64,000 nucleotides of DNA from NCBI GenBank assembly GCA_030783905.1, contig JAQAHH010000009.1:434001-498000 (forward strand). The letters are read 5' to 3'. Origin of the DNA: Bisgaard Taxon 45 (GTDB lineage Bacteria; Pseudomonadota; Gammaproteobacteria; Enterobacterales; Pasteurellaceae). The notes beneath the pieces are model-generated. The model saw only the letters and a program-made list of their open reading frames with translations. It made no database searches and was not told the origin of the DNA. Below, one piece after another: positions 20,704 to 30,513 of this stretch; position 1 is the stretch's first letter, and every line of letters begins with the position of its first letter. A program made the position numbers and the translations under genes.

Positions 20704-21096
20704 TTAACGTTTTGAGAATTGTGGACGACGACGCGCTTTGCGTAAACCCACTTTTTTACGTTCAACTTGACGTGCATCGCGAGTCACGAAACCAGCTGCA
20801 CGTAATACAGAGCGTAAACTCTCATCATATTCGATTAATGCACGAGTGATACCATGACGGATTGCACCCGCTTGACCAGAAATACCGCCACCTTTTACAG
20901 TAACATATAAGTCTAATTTATCAGTCATTTCAACCAACTCTAACGGTTGACGAACGATCATACGTGCTGTTTCACGACCGAAATAAACGTCTAAATCACG
21001 TTGGTTAATAGTGATTTTACCACTGCCCGGTTTAATAAATACACGAGCTGAAGAGCTTTTGCGGCGACCTGTGCCGTAGTTTTGATTCTCTGCCAT
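20704..21096 (-). CDS. rpsI: 30S ribosomal protein S9
   Basis: S9 is a 130-residue small-subunit protein. [19 protein letters not shown] at the N-terminus, [15 protein letters not shown] in the middle and the basic C-terminal tail ending QFSKR, which reaches the P site, are all standard. It follows rplM by 16 bp in a two-gene operon. Confidence 0.98.
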   Translation of the reverse strand: MAENQNYGTGRRKSSSARVFIKPGSGKITINQRDLDVYFGRETARMIVRQPLELVEMTDKLDLYVTVKGGGISGQAGAIRHGITRALIEYDESLRSVLRAAGFVTRDARQVERKKVGLRKARRRPQFSKR

Positions 21097-21112
21097 ATCC
21101 TAAACCTCGTGA

Positions 21113-21544
<432 letters not shown>

Positions 21545-21696
21545 TTAATTACCAATAAAATAATATTAATACCCAGTGTTTATATCGTTTATATACGCAT
21601 AAACACAACCATGAATCTTAATCAAACACCCCTTCGAGTGCGATCTCGATAAAATAATGTCTGGTGGGAAATCCAGTACATTCACAGGGTCGCAAG

Positions 21697-21702
21697 ATTA
21701 TA
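21697..21702 (-). promoter_or_regulatory. -10 element of the rplM-rpsI promoter
   Basis: A perfect TATAAT on the minus strand lies about 156 bp before rplM, followed by a GC-rich stretch (CTTGCGACC) like that of growth-regulated promoters. The -35 match is poor. The remainder of the 280-bp gap (21542-21821) is AT-rich leader. Confidence 0.4.
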
Positions 21703-21776
21703 CTCGAGAAAAAAAGGAAAAGCGACTACTTTTTGTTAAATTAAGCAAGAGAAAGCCGGAAAAATGAGAAGAAAAG

Positions 21777-21814
21777 AAACCGTTCGTAACCCACCATCGC
21801 TTCACAAACGGTTT
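21777..21814 (-). terminator. Probable terminator of yegP
   Basis: AAACCGTT and AACGGTTT pair across a long loop, then CTTTTCTTCTC follows on the minus strand. The long loop lowers certainty. Confidence 0.5.
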
Positions 21815-21821
21815 GATTGGA

Positions 21822-22166
21822 TTATGCTTCGCTGGTCAAATCTTTAATCACCGTTGAGGTGGCATTTTTAGTCACAGACAAGATACCTTTTTTGGCCGAA
21901 ACGGAGGAGGCATAGTACTGACTACGACCAATTTCTTGATGATTTTTTGCTTTTAAAACAAAATAAGGCTTATTGTTTTTTGCGACACGCACTTCGAAAT
22001 TTTTTTCATCTATGCCATTTTTTTGAACTGATGCAATGCCATTTTCTGCGGCTGAACGTGAACGATAAAGTTCACTGGTTAAAATTATTTGGCTATTTGC
22101 TGCTTTTAAATTAAACATAAATTGACCGTCTTTTGCCAATTTAAGCTCATACCAACCTAATGCCAT
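21822..22166 (-). CDS. yegP: YegP family (DUF1508) protein
   Basis: A 114-residue protein made of two DUF1508 repeats, each with a W/Y-E-L-K-x-A-K-x-G-x-F/Y-x-F-x-L-K-A pattern: GWYELKLAKDGQFMFNLKAANSQ in the first half and NFEVRVAKNNKPYFVLKAKNHQ in the second. Each repeat ends with a SELYRS/SQYYAS motif. The family is widespread but without a firm function. The ATG at 22166 follows AAGGAG at good spacing; a 30-codon upstream extension is spurious. Confidence 0.85.
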   Translation of the reverse strand: MALGWYELKLAKDGQFMFNLKAANSQIILTSELYRSRSAAENGIASVQKNGIDEKNFEVRVAKNNKPYFVLKAKNHQEIGRSQYYASSVSAKKGILSVTKNATSTVIKDLTSEA

Positions 22167-22256
22167 AATCTGCTCCTTTTTATAAAGTTCCCATGAGATT
22201 AACTTCTCATCAACAAGCATAGAATTTTTGCCGAAAATTGCAACCTTTTTAACCAA

Positions 22257-22904
22257 TTAAATTGCCTGTGACGTATAAAGATCGACTTGACTCAATTCAG
22301 ATAAACGCTTGATATAGTGTTCTAAGCGTGTAGGAAAACGCAATCCTTTTACACAGGTTAAGTTTCTTAGTACTGGAAAGACTAAAATATCTTCTAATGA
22401 TAAACGATGATTTAATGATGCTTCCCCTAGCACGAACGCAGATAATTTTTCAAGATCGGTGGTTAAACGAGCAAGATATGTCGGTGTATTATTAAAATGT
22501 TGGGTAAAATCACCTACATACGCTGTTTTCTTTTGGGTGAAATAGTCAATCGCACGTTGTGTCGCAAATTCTGCCACATCCAGTTTAATGAAACGTGGCA
22601 TCAATAAATAATTGGAATAACTCGTGATTTCTGCTAACAGCGCCTCAATTTCAGGACGAACAGTAGTCTGTAAAATAGGTTCGCCATAATGGGTATCAAT
22701 GTATTTTACAATATCCAAACTTTCTGGCATCACGCTACCGTCTTCTTTTACCAGAATAGGCACCACTTTTTTTCCAACTAAACGGGTTGGTGTTTCCTCA
22801 TCATCATTTAACAAAACATGTTTGTTGACGGGGATGTTTTTTAAACCAAAAATCATCATTGCACGAACACAATACGGGCAATGATCATAAACATAAAGCT
22901 CCAT
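22257..22904 (-). CDS. grxB: Glutaredoxin 2
   Basis: GrxB is a GST-like glutaredoxin that reduces mixed disulfides with glutathione. The 215-residue protein has the active site CPYC (DHCPYCVRAMM, residue about 9), a thioredoxin-fold domain with VPILVKEDGSVMPESLDIVKYID, and an all-helical C-terminal domain. Length equals that of E. coli Grx2. Start ATG at 22904 follows AAAGGAG. It lies 34 bp after recD and may be co-transcribed. Confidence 0.92.
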   Translation of the reverse strand: MELYVYDHCPYCVRAMMIFGLKNIPVNKHVLLNDDEETPTRLVGKKVVPILVKEDGSVMPESLDIVKYIDTHYGEPILQTTVRPEIEALLAEITSYSNYLLMPRFIKLDVAEFATQRAIDYFTQKKTAYVGDFTQHFNNTPTYLARLTTDLEKLSAFVLGEASLNHRLSLEDILVFPVLRNLTCVKGLRFPTRLEHYIKRLSELSQVDLYTSQAI

Positions 22905-22938
22905 TTTAACTCCTTTAATTGAGACGAAATGACTTACT

Positions 22939-24915
22939 CTAATCAGATTGGCGGAATAATTCAACTAACAATGGGTTCAAGCCACTTTGTCTTTTGATTG
23001 GGTTTCTCACCGCACTTTTCCAGATCTCCGCACTGGCAAAAACCGTTAATTGCTGTTTCGCACGCGTCACCCCCGTATAGATCAATTCACGCGACAAAAT
23101 TGGGTTAGGCTCGGTCGGTAATACCAAACAAGTATGGGCAAATTCAGAACCTTGTGATTTATGTACCGTCATCACAAACGCGGTCTCATAGTTTGGCACA
23201 CGGCTAGCGAGCACCGTTTTATAATGCCCTTGTCCCTGCTCAAACCAGACTTTACCTTGTCCTAAAAATAAACCAATGTCACCATTATACAAGCCAATAT
23301 GGTGATCATTTTGTTGGATCATAATTGGTTTACCTAAATACCAATCGCGTTCATGTTTAAAATCAAGTAGTCCCTTTTGTTGTAAACGTTGAGCTATCTT
23401 TTGGTTAAGCTGCTCTACACCTAATTCCCCGATACGTAAGGCTGTTAAAAAACGAATGGCATTGAACAACGTAAAGATATGCCCAACTTGTTGCGCATTA
23501 AGTGATTGCGTGTTTGGGTGTAATTGTTGCAAGGCGACTAAATAATCAGTGTATTTTTCAACCGCACTTTTGACCACTAGCGCAGCACATGCTTGGGTAT
23601 ATATAATTGGATTATCCGCTTTTAATAATGAAAACTGGTCAAAATCCACCATTTCAATATCATTAAAGTGAGCAAAAGCTTGCCAACTTGCCTCAATGTT
23701 GCCCTGATTAATTGCCTGTGCTAATTGTCCAATACCCGAATCGCCTGCGAAACGGTGACTATAATGCAAACGACATAAATGATCACGCAGTGGATAACCT
23801 TGGTTTGATGACGCTAACTCAATATCTGCCACCGTTTTTAAATACGCTGTTAAAGCTGGACTATAAGGCTGTTGCGCAAATTCGGCTAACGCCCCCAACA
23901 TTTCCCCCGCTTCCACTGGGGAAAGTTGATTTTCATCACCGAGTAAAATTAATTTCGTCTGCGGTTTAAGTGCTTGCAATAATTTCGCCATTAACGGCAA
24001 ATCAATCATCGATGCTTCATCCACCACCAACACATCCAACGGCAATGGATTATGTTGATGAAATGTAGGTGTTTCTTCAAAGAAACGAATACCCAATAAA
24101 CGGTGTAAAGTTTGGGCAGTGGTCGGTATTGCCGCGATTAATCCCGCGCAAAGGGGCATGTTTTCTTGGCTTTGTAAACGCGTTAAGGCACCATTAATTG
24201 ACTCCGTCAAGCGAGCGGCAGCTTTACCTGTGGGGGCGACTAATTTAATTGTGAGCCGGCAATCAGAAAGTGACTGCAATGCCAAGAGTAAACGTGCAAC
24301 CGTGGTAGTTTTCCCCGTACCGGGGCCCCCCGTGATTAAACAGAAAGGTTGTTTTAAGGCGGTCGCCACTGCTACTTTCTGCCAATTTACACCGTCAAGG
24401 TGCGGTGCTCGTGGAAAGTACTGCGTCAAGATCGCTTTGATTTGATCGTGAGAGATGGCGGTGCTGTCAGTCCCCCGTTGTACTGCGGCTTGGAGATAAC
24501 GCGCCACGCGGTATTCATCTTGCCAAATCCGATAAAAATAAAGTGCATTAAATTGGAAGACCAAGGGCGCGACCTTTTCCAACGGTGTTGCACTAAACGC
24601 AATATGCTCCGCTAAGCTTGGCTGCCAATTTTCGACTGGCAAAAAACCGATTTTTTCTTGAATGATATTCAAGTAAGCGCGTTCAGCCGTGCGATAGGCT
24701 AAATTAAAATAATTCGACTCAATTCCTTTTTCTAAGAATAAGCAGGTATGACCTTGTTGATAGCTGTAACTACACAGTGCGGCAAGTAATATGGCTAAAT
24801 TTTTTTTCTCTATGGGCAACGCAGGATCTTGCTTATCTGCGATCAATTTCGCAAAGTAATAATCCCCTTCGCTGATCACCTTTTGTTGTTTTAATTCTTG
24901 CAAGACAGTAAGCAT
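22939..24915 (-). CDS. recD: Exodeoxyribonuclease V alpha subunit RecD
   Basis: RecD is the fast 5'-3' helicase of the RecBCD complex. The 658-residue protein has Walker A in ITGGPGTGKTTTVARLL (about residue 195), Walker B VDEASMIDL, the superfamily 1 motif GDENQLSPVEAG and the C-terminal motif VHKSQGSEFAH plus YTGVTRAKQQL. Its ATG overlaps the recB stop (TAATG). Length is near E. coli RecD (608) with a modest N-terminal excess. Confidence 0.95.
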   Translation of the reverse strand: MLTVLQELKQQKVISEGDYYFAKLIADKQDPALPIEKKNLAILLAALCSYSYQQGHTCLFLEKGIESNYFNLAYRTAERAYLNIIQEKIGFLPVENWQPSLAEHIAFSATPLEKVAPLVFQFNALYFYRIWQDEYRVARYLQAAVQRGTDSTAISHDQIKAILTQYFPRAPHLDGVNWQKVAVATALKQPFCLITGGPGTGKTTTVARLLLALQSLSDCRLTIKLVAPTGKAAARLTESINGALTRLQSQENMPLCAGLIAAIPTTAQTLHRLLGIRFFEETPTFHQHNPLPLDVLVVDEASMIDLPLMAKLLQALKPQTKLILLGDENQLSPVEAGEMLGALAEFAQQPYSPALTAYLKTVADIELASSNQGYPLRDHLCRLHYSHRFAGDSGIGQLAQAINQGNIEASWQAFAHFNDIEMVDFDQFSLLKADNPIIYTQACAALVVKSAVEKYTDYLVALQQLHPNTQSLNAQQVGHIFTLFNAIRFLTALRIGELGVEQLNQKIAQRLQQKGLLDFKHERDWYLGKPIMIQQNDHHIGLYNGDIGLFLGQGKVWFEQGQGHYKTVLASRVPNYETAFVMTVHKSQGSEFAHTCLVLPTEPNPILSRELIYTGVTRAKQQLTVFASAEIWKSAVRNPIKRQSGLNPLLVELFRQSD

Positions 24916-27900
24916 TAAAAGAGTTCCTCTAATTCTTGAATCAAATTGGCATCGGGTTTGTGGAAGTAAATCCCCTGTTGATCGATGCCATTCATGCCAC
25001 GTAAAAAGGTATATATGACCCCACCAAAATGGGTGGCATACGTATAATGCGGATCGCGCTGTTTTAGATAACGATGCAATGCCAAGGTGTAGAATAAATA
25101 TTGCCAGTCATAATGTTGTGCGAGCATGACATTCTGTAACTTTTCTGGTGCATAGTCTGACGGATTAGTCCCTAATTTATTCGATTTATAATCCACTAAA
25201 TAATACTGTCCATTGTGGCGGAAAACCAAATCGATAAAACCCCGTAACAAACCTGCGATACCCTGTTTGATAGTTTGTAATTGTAAGGGTGCCGAAATAA
25301 AATGGTATTTTTGTAGTAACTGGTTAAATTTATGTGCTTGAAATTCATGTTTAAATTTCAGGTAAAACTCCATTTCTTTTATACAATCTTTTGCACTCAG
25401 ATCCGATAAGCTCAGCGTTTGATCGCTTAATAATGGGGTATGTAAAATGGTCGTGAGCCAGCTTTGGAGCGGTTCGTGCCACACTTCTTCTAATTGCAAT
25501 GTTTGACACATTTGCGCGACCGCCATACTGTCCACGGCTTGATTTAATGGATATTTTTCAAAATAGCGGTGTAACACTTTACCCACCATCGTCCCTGCTG
25601 GAAAATCAAAAGGCGTGTAGCCTTTCGCATAGCCTGCGATCTCCGCCACAGGTGCGACTGTCGTGTCAAAGTCTAACATCACATCATAATCTCTATGATC
25701 GAGTAAAAGTGATAAGTCTGACGTATTGTCTAGATAGCCTTGCGTTTGTAATTGTTTGTTTTTTTCATGTAATGCGCTGATCGCACTAAAGCTAGTCACT
25801 TGCCAGTTACGCTCAATATTGCCTTGAAACTCGACACATTGCAGGGGGGCATTCGAGGTTGTCTCCAACATCAACGCACTCTCATGACGAGGGATCGCAT
25901 CAAATTCATCCACTTGAATCTTAACCTCTGGGTCAGCAATACGTTGCTGAAATGCATTCAGGGCACTACGCACATCTGCTTCCCTCATTTCGCCTTGGGT
26001 TAACGCATATTGAAGACAATTCCAATCACTGACAAAGTTCTCGGGTAATGCCATTGCCACTTGGTATTTCGCCCGGGTCAAGGCAACATAAAATAAACGC
26101 ATCGCTTCTGCGCGTTGTTCTTGTTGCATCGCGTCTTGATGTGTTGCTTCGAGATCCCACAGGATTTGTTGGCGGTCATGATCGTAATAGGTATCAAGCA
26201 CCGCCTTATTTTCTTTCGGGGCATCCGCAATAAAAGGTAGCCAGACTAAATCATATTCCAACCCTTTCGATTTATGAATCGTCACAATTTTGACGAGTTG
26301 ACGTTCACTTTCCAAGCGAATTTGTTGTCCATCTTGGCGATTTTCACCTTGGATTTGTTTCTCAAACCAGCGCAATAAACTCGCTGCACTGTCATTCAAC
26401 GTGCTCGCTTCTTGTAATAATTCAGCAAGATGTAATAAATCGGTTGTTTTACGCTCCCCACCCAATTGGCTTAACAATTTTTCCATGATGTTTTCATCAA
26501 GGAAAAGGCGATGTAACATCACCAGAATCCCCTGCCATTGCCAAATACGTTGATAATTCACAAAACGCTCAACGACCTGTGTCCAACGCTGTTCATCTTG
26601 TTTAATTTCGCTGATTTCACGCGTCGTTAAACCAAAAATACGCGTAGCAATCGCATTTAAAATATTACGCTCACTAAATGGCTGTAAACAGGCGGTTAGA
26701 ATCATGACTAACTCTTTGGCTTCGTGGCAATCAAAAACATTACTTTTATCAGACAAATACACGGATGCAATGCCTAATTGTTGTAGAGCTTCGCTGACCA
26801 GTGATGCTTCTTTCCAGTCTTTTACCAGCACGGCTATTTTTTCTGCGCGCAGTGGGCGTCTTCTTTCTTGCTCGTTTGTCGCCTGTTCATCATAAAAAAT
26901 AGCCTGATCTTGGACCGCACTTTGTAGCCAATATTGAATCGAGTGAGCACAAATGCTTGCTAAGGTTTGTTTTTGAGTAGTCGTTAAATTACCCGTGCTT
27001 TTCTTTACCTCACCCACATCGCCAACATAGCAACGAAACGCAGGTTCTTCTTGACCATTTAACAAAAATTTAGGCTTATCTGGGCAAGCTGCGACAGGTA
27101 GAAACTGAATTTGAGGATATAAAAAAGGAACGCCTTGCTCAAACTGAAATAACCCATTGACGGCCTTGACCAATCGTTGCGCTGAACGCCAGTTCGTGCC
27201 CAAGGTAAAACGTGCATCTGCTTGTTCTGCCGCTTGAAAATAGGTGAAAATATCGGCACCACGGAATTTGTAAATCGCTTGTTTAGGGTCACCAATCATA
27301 ATAAAACCCGTTTCTGTGGCGTCTTGGTGCAAGTAAATTTTGGCGAAAATTTGGTACTGTTGGGCGTCCGTGTCCTGAAACTCATCAATCATGGCAAAAG
27401 GATATTGCACGCGAATAAACTGAGCGAGTTCTTCGCCTTGTGCCGAATACAAAGCTTCACGTAACAAACGTAATAAATCATCAAAATTTTTCTCTGTATG
27501 CTGCGCTTTATACTCAATCAAGGCTTGTTGCACGCCGCGTAAATAATAATAGTGCAATAATTTTGCGTAAAAGGGCTGCCTATCCTGTTGCGCATTTGCT
27601 TCATCGACCAGTGCAAAAATGGCATGACACAAGGGCTCTGCGCCATCTTCGGCATAACCATTTAGCGCATGTTGGCTAAAATATTTACTTAATTTATCAT
27701 TCAATCCTTCGACTAACGGGGAACTCGCCCAATCATGAATCGCGTTAAACCAATTGAGCACATTTGGCTTTTTAAAGGTGGTGCGTTTGAGTCTTTTCTT
27801 TTCGCCTTTCGCATAGGTTTTATCCAATTCAGCCAACACTAACGCTTGGATTTCGGCTTCCTGTGCTAGCCATTGTTGTTTTAATGTGTGAATACGTTGT

Positions 27901-28607
27901 TGTTGAGGCACAATATGTTGTTGTAAAAAATCTTGTAACGACATCGCCAACCAATCTTGATAAGCGGGATCGCTACGCAAATCCTGCGCAATATATTGGC
28001 GTAACTTAGCAAATACCGCGTGTGGCGAACCCAAGGTTTGGTGAATATAATTGGCAATCAAAAACGGTTGGCAATAAAAATGCTCACGCCAAAAGGCTTT
28101 AAACAGACGTTCCAATAACAGGGTTTCATCGGTATTTAAGGTGAGATTGAAATGAATCTGTGAATGAAATGCATATTGCATCAACATACGACGGCAAAAG
28201 CCATGGATCGTATAAATCGCAGCAAGGTCCATCGTTTGTTCAGCGATATTTAAACGCTGAATCGCAAGCTGAATAGCTGAAATAGAATCAATACAGTGTA
28301 AAAGCAACGGCTCACTTTGTAGCAGCGCGACTTCACCCTTTTCTTGATAAGCGAGCAAGGCCTTTTTCGCTTGATGAATACGTTCTCGAATACGCCCTTT
28401 CAGTTCCTCGGTTGCTGCTTCGGTGAAGGTCACAACTAAAATCTGCTCAACAGTCAATGGCTGAGAAAAGCCGTTTTCGCCGGCTTGCAATAACAAGCGG
28501 AGATAAAGTGAGCCAATGGTATAGGTTTTACCTGTTCCAGCGGAGGCTTCAATTAAACAGACCTTATTTAACGGGAGAGTGACGGGATTGAGAACAGCTG
28601 TATCCAT
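24915..28607 (-). CDS. recB: Exodeoxyribonuclease V beta subunit RecB
   Basis: RecB is the 3'-5' helicase and nuclease subunit of RecBCD. The 1230-residue protein has Walker A in EASAGTGKTYTIGSLYLR at residue about 20, the UvrD-type motif FAMIDEFQDTDAQQY (about 400), GDPKQAIYKFRGAD, and VTIHKSKGLEYDLVWLP (about 760). The C-terminal nuclease domain shows GFIDLVFRHNGQYYLVDYKSNKLG with the catalytic D and DYK residues. recC is not adjacent, as in Haemophilus; only recB-recD form the operon here. A paired uptake-signal hairpin separates it from the upstream DsrE gene. Confidence 0.96.
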   Translation of the reverse strand: MDTAVLNPVTLPLNKVCLIEASAGTGKTYTIGSLYLRLLLQAGENGFSQPLTVEQILVVTFTEAATEELKGRIRERIHQAKKALLAYQEKGEVALLQSEPLLLHCIDSISAIQLAIQRLNIAEQTMDLAAIYTIHGFCRRMLMQYAFHSQIHFNLTLNTDETLLLERLFKAFWREHFYCQPFLIANYIHQTLGSPHAVFAKLRQYIAQDLRSDPAYQDWLAMSLQDFLQQHIVPQQQRIHTLKQQWLAQEAEIQALVLAELDKTYAKGEKKRLKRTTFKKPNVLNWFNAIHDWASSPLVEGLNDKLSKYFSQHALNGYAEDGAEPLCHAIFALVDEANAQQDRQPFYAKLLHYYYLRGVQQALIEYKAQHTEKNFDDLLRLLREALYSAQGEELAQFIRVQYPFAMIDEFQDTDAQQYQIFAKIYLHQDATETGFIMIGDPKQAIYKFRGADIFTYFQAAEQADARFTLGTNWRSAQRLVKAVNGLFQFEQGVPFLYPQIQFLPVAACPDKPKFLLNGQEEPAFRCYVGDVGEVKKSTGNLTTTQKQTLASICAHSIQYWLQSAVQDQAIFYDEQATNEQERRRPLRAEKIAVLVKDWKEASLVSEALQQLGIASVYLSDKSNVFDCHEAKELVMILTACLQPFSERNILNAIATRIFGLTTREISEIKQDEQRWTQVVERFVNYQRIWQWQGILVMLHRLFLDENIMEKLLSQLGGERKTTDLLHLAELLQEASTLNDSAASLLRWFEKQIQGENRQDGQQIRLESERQLVKIVTIHKSKGLEYDLVWLPFIADAPKENKAVLDTYYDHDRQQILWDLEATHQDAMQQEQRAEAMRLFYVALTRAKYQVAMALPENFVSDWNCLQYALTQGEMREADVRSALNAFQQRIADPEVKIQVDEFDAIPRHESALMLETTSNAPLQCVEFQGNIERNWQVTSFSAISALHEKNKQLQTQGYLDNTSDLSLLLDHRDYDVMLDFDTTVAPVAEIAGYAKGYTPFDFPAGTMVGKVLHRYFEKYPLNQAVDSMAVAQMCQTLQLEEVWHEPLQSWLTTILHTPLLSDQTLSLSDLSAKDCIKEMEFYLKFKHEFQAHKFNQLLQKYHFISAPLQLQTIKQGIAGLLRGFIDLVFRHNGQYYLVDYKSNKLGTNPSDYAPEKLQNVMLAQHYDWQYLFYTLALHRYLKQRDPHYTYATHFGGVIYTFLRGMNGIDQQGIYFHKPDANLIQELEELF

Positions 28608-28637
28608 TATGTTTTCTCGCTATAAATCCAAGATAAG

Positions 28638-28666
28638 AAAAGTGCGGTCTCGTTTACCGCACTTTT
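28638..28666. terminator. Terminator formed by inverted uptake signals
   Basis: AAAAGTGCGGT and ACCGCACTTTT are inverted copies of the uptake-signal core forming an 11-bp stem with a 7-base loop and flanking T tracts. It ends the permease-DsrE transcript just before recB. Confidence 0.85.
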
Positions 28667-28670
28667 TCAT

Positions 28671-29030
28671 TTAAAAGTTCAATACCTTATCGGCCTCAAC
28701 GGTCCAATCAGCAAGCTCAAATAAGGTACCAATTTCAACACCTTCAGCTAAAGGCAGTTCAGTGATGCCCCTCGCATTAGTACAGGTTTTACACAGTTTC
28801 ACCTGCGCGCCTTGTGCCGTCAGGATCTCCAATGCTTGTTGTAAATGGTACCCTTCTGCTGGCTTTTGTTTTGCCAAGCCACCCGTCACCGCATCCGACA
28901 TTAAAAATAATTTAAGTGCCACCGCACTTTTGTGTTGTTCTTGTAACTGTAAAGCTAAGCGTAAGGCACTAAAAAAACGTTCGTCACCATAAGGTGCTGC
29001 ATGAATAATAAACAGGATCTTTTTCATCAT
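28671..29030 (-). CDS. DsrE/DsrF-like family protein
   Basis: A 119-residue single-domain protein of the DsrE/YchN fold. The opening KKILFIIHAAPYGDERFFSALRLALQL, the strand VALKLFLMSDAV and the conserved cysteine region LCKTCTNARGI support this. Members include sulfur carriers and proteins of unknown role; two cysteines (LCKTC) could carry sulfur, but no tus or dsr partner is nearby. Two adjacent ATGs exist: the one at 29030 overlaps the permease stop as TAATG, while 29027 has better ribosome-binding spacing. Coupling to the permease suggests one operon. Confidence 0.75.
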   Translation of the reverse strand: MMKKILFIIHAAPYGDERFFSALRLALQLQEQHKSAVALKLFLMSDAVTGGLAKQKPAEGYHLQQALEILTAQGAQVKLCKTCTNARGITELPLAEGVEIGTLFELADWTVEADKVLNF

Positions 29031-30340
29031 TAACCTACCCAAATAAATTTAATTAAAAAGAGGATAGCCACGACCCAAACTGGCGCATTGATGTCTTTCA
29101 AACGACCAGTACAGGCTTTCATCACACAATAACTCATAAAACCGAAGGCAATGCCTTCTGTAATCGAATAGGTAAACGGCATCATTGCCGCCGTAATAAA
29201 CGCCGGTGTGGCCTCGGTTAAATCGTTCCATTTAACACGAATCAGACTGGATGCCATTAAAATCCCGACATACACTAATGCACCGGCTGTCGCATAAGCG
29301 GGCACCACACTGGCTAAAGGTGAAAAGAAAATGGTCAATAAGAATAACACGCCAACGGTGATCGCGGTTAATCCTGTACGCCCCCCCACTGAAACACCTG
29401 CGCCGCTTTCAATATAAGTACTGATTGCCGATGTGCCCATATAAGAACCTGCCACCGCACTCACACTATCCACATAAAGGGCTTGTTTCATTTTAGGAAA
29501 ACGTCCACGCTCATCACTGAATCCCGCTTTATCGGTGACCCCTAATAAGGTGCCTGATGAGTCAAATAAATTAACCAATAAAAAAGAGAAAATAATGCCC
29601 AGTAAAGCCGTATCAAGCGCCCCAGCAATATCCACTTGGCCCACCACGGTTGTTAAACTTGGGGGAAAAGAGATGACACCATTAAATGTCACATTTGGAT
29701 CAATAAAAAAGGCTAAACCTGTCACCACCGCAATCGAGATGAGTACACCAGAATAGATGTTACGTGCGGCGAGTACAACAATAATGAAGAAACCTAAAAT
29801 ACCAAGTAGCACTTTGGGATCATGCAAATTCCCTAATGCAACTAATGTGACAGGGTTGGCAATCACCAGTCCCATGTTTTTAAAACCAATTAGGGCAATG
29901 AATAAACCAATCCCCGCACCAATTCCCACACGTAAGCCAAGCGGAATAGATGCCATGAGCCAATAACGAATTTGGAAAATAGTTAAGACCAATAGACCGA
30001 GTGAGCCCCAAAAAATCGTCCCCATACCAATTTGCCAAGCATAGCCTAATTTTCCCACCACCACATAAGCAAAAAAGGCATTCAGCCCCATGGCAGGCGC
30101 AAGTGCAATGGGCAGATTACTCAACAAGCCCATAGCAATGGTCCCTAGCGCAGCAATTAAACAGGTCGTGACAAATACGACTTGTTTATCCATTCCCGCA
30201 TCACCCAAAATAGACGGATTAACGAAGACAATATATACCATGGTAAAGAATGTGGTGATACCGGCAATAATCTCGGTTTTTAGTGTAGTTTTTTTCTCAG
30301 TTAATTGAAAAAAACGATGAAGAAAAGATTGATTTTCCAT
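29030..30340 (-). CDS. AzgA-type purine (guanine/hypoxanthine/adenine) permease
   Basis: A 436-residue protein with about 12-13 membrane helices of the NCS2/AzgA family that imports purine bases by proton symport. Signatures are AGITTFFTMVYIVFVNPSIL near residue 30, APAMGLNAFFAYVV, the central VNLFDSSGTLLGVTDKAG and the TSAISTYIESGAGVSVGGRTGLTA loop. Whether adenine or guanine/hypoxanthine is preferred cannot be told. Start at 30340 follows AGGA; the 38-codon upstream extension lacks support. Confidence 0.9.
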   Translation of the reverse strand: MENQSFLHRFFQLTEKKTTLKTEIIAGITTFFTMVYIVFVNPSILGDAGMDKQVVFVTTCLIAALGTIAMGLLSNLPIALAPAMGLNAFFAYVVVGKLGYAWQIGMGTIFWGSLGLLVLTIFQIRYWLMASIPLGLRVGIGAGIGLFIALIGFKNMGLVIANPVTLVALGNLHDPKVLLGILGFFIIVVLAARNIYSGVLISIAVVTGLAFFIDPNVTFNGVISFPPSLTTVVGQVDIAGALDTALLGIIFSFLLVNLFDSSGTLLGVTDKAGFSDERGRFPKMKQALYVDSVSAVAGSYMGTSAISTYIESGAGVSVGGRTGLTAITVGVLFLLTIFFSPLASVVPAYATAGALVYVGILMASSLIRVKWNDLTEATPAFITAAMMPFTYSITEGIAFGFMSYCVMKACTGRLKDINAPVWVVAILFLIKFIWVG

Positions 30341-30513
30341 TATGATTCCTAAGCGACGATGATAAACATGAAATGCTGAAAAACAGGATAAAATGAACGG
30401 TGTTTTTCCACCAGATTCTAGCAAAAGAAACGCGTTGGTGCATTGTTTTTTCATTCAACAATCAACACACCAACGCAGAGCGTGACAGATAGGCAATCGT
30501 TAAACCCATCGCA

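Noticed and set aside
22939-28607. Missing recC as a sign of a broken repair locus
   Set aside because: Haemophilus also has recC apart from recB-recD, so separation is normal in this family.
30400-30450. PurR-box-like sequence AAACGCGTT before the purine permease
   Set aside because: Alignment to the PurR consensus needs a shift of two bases; match no better than chance.
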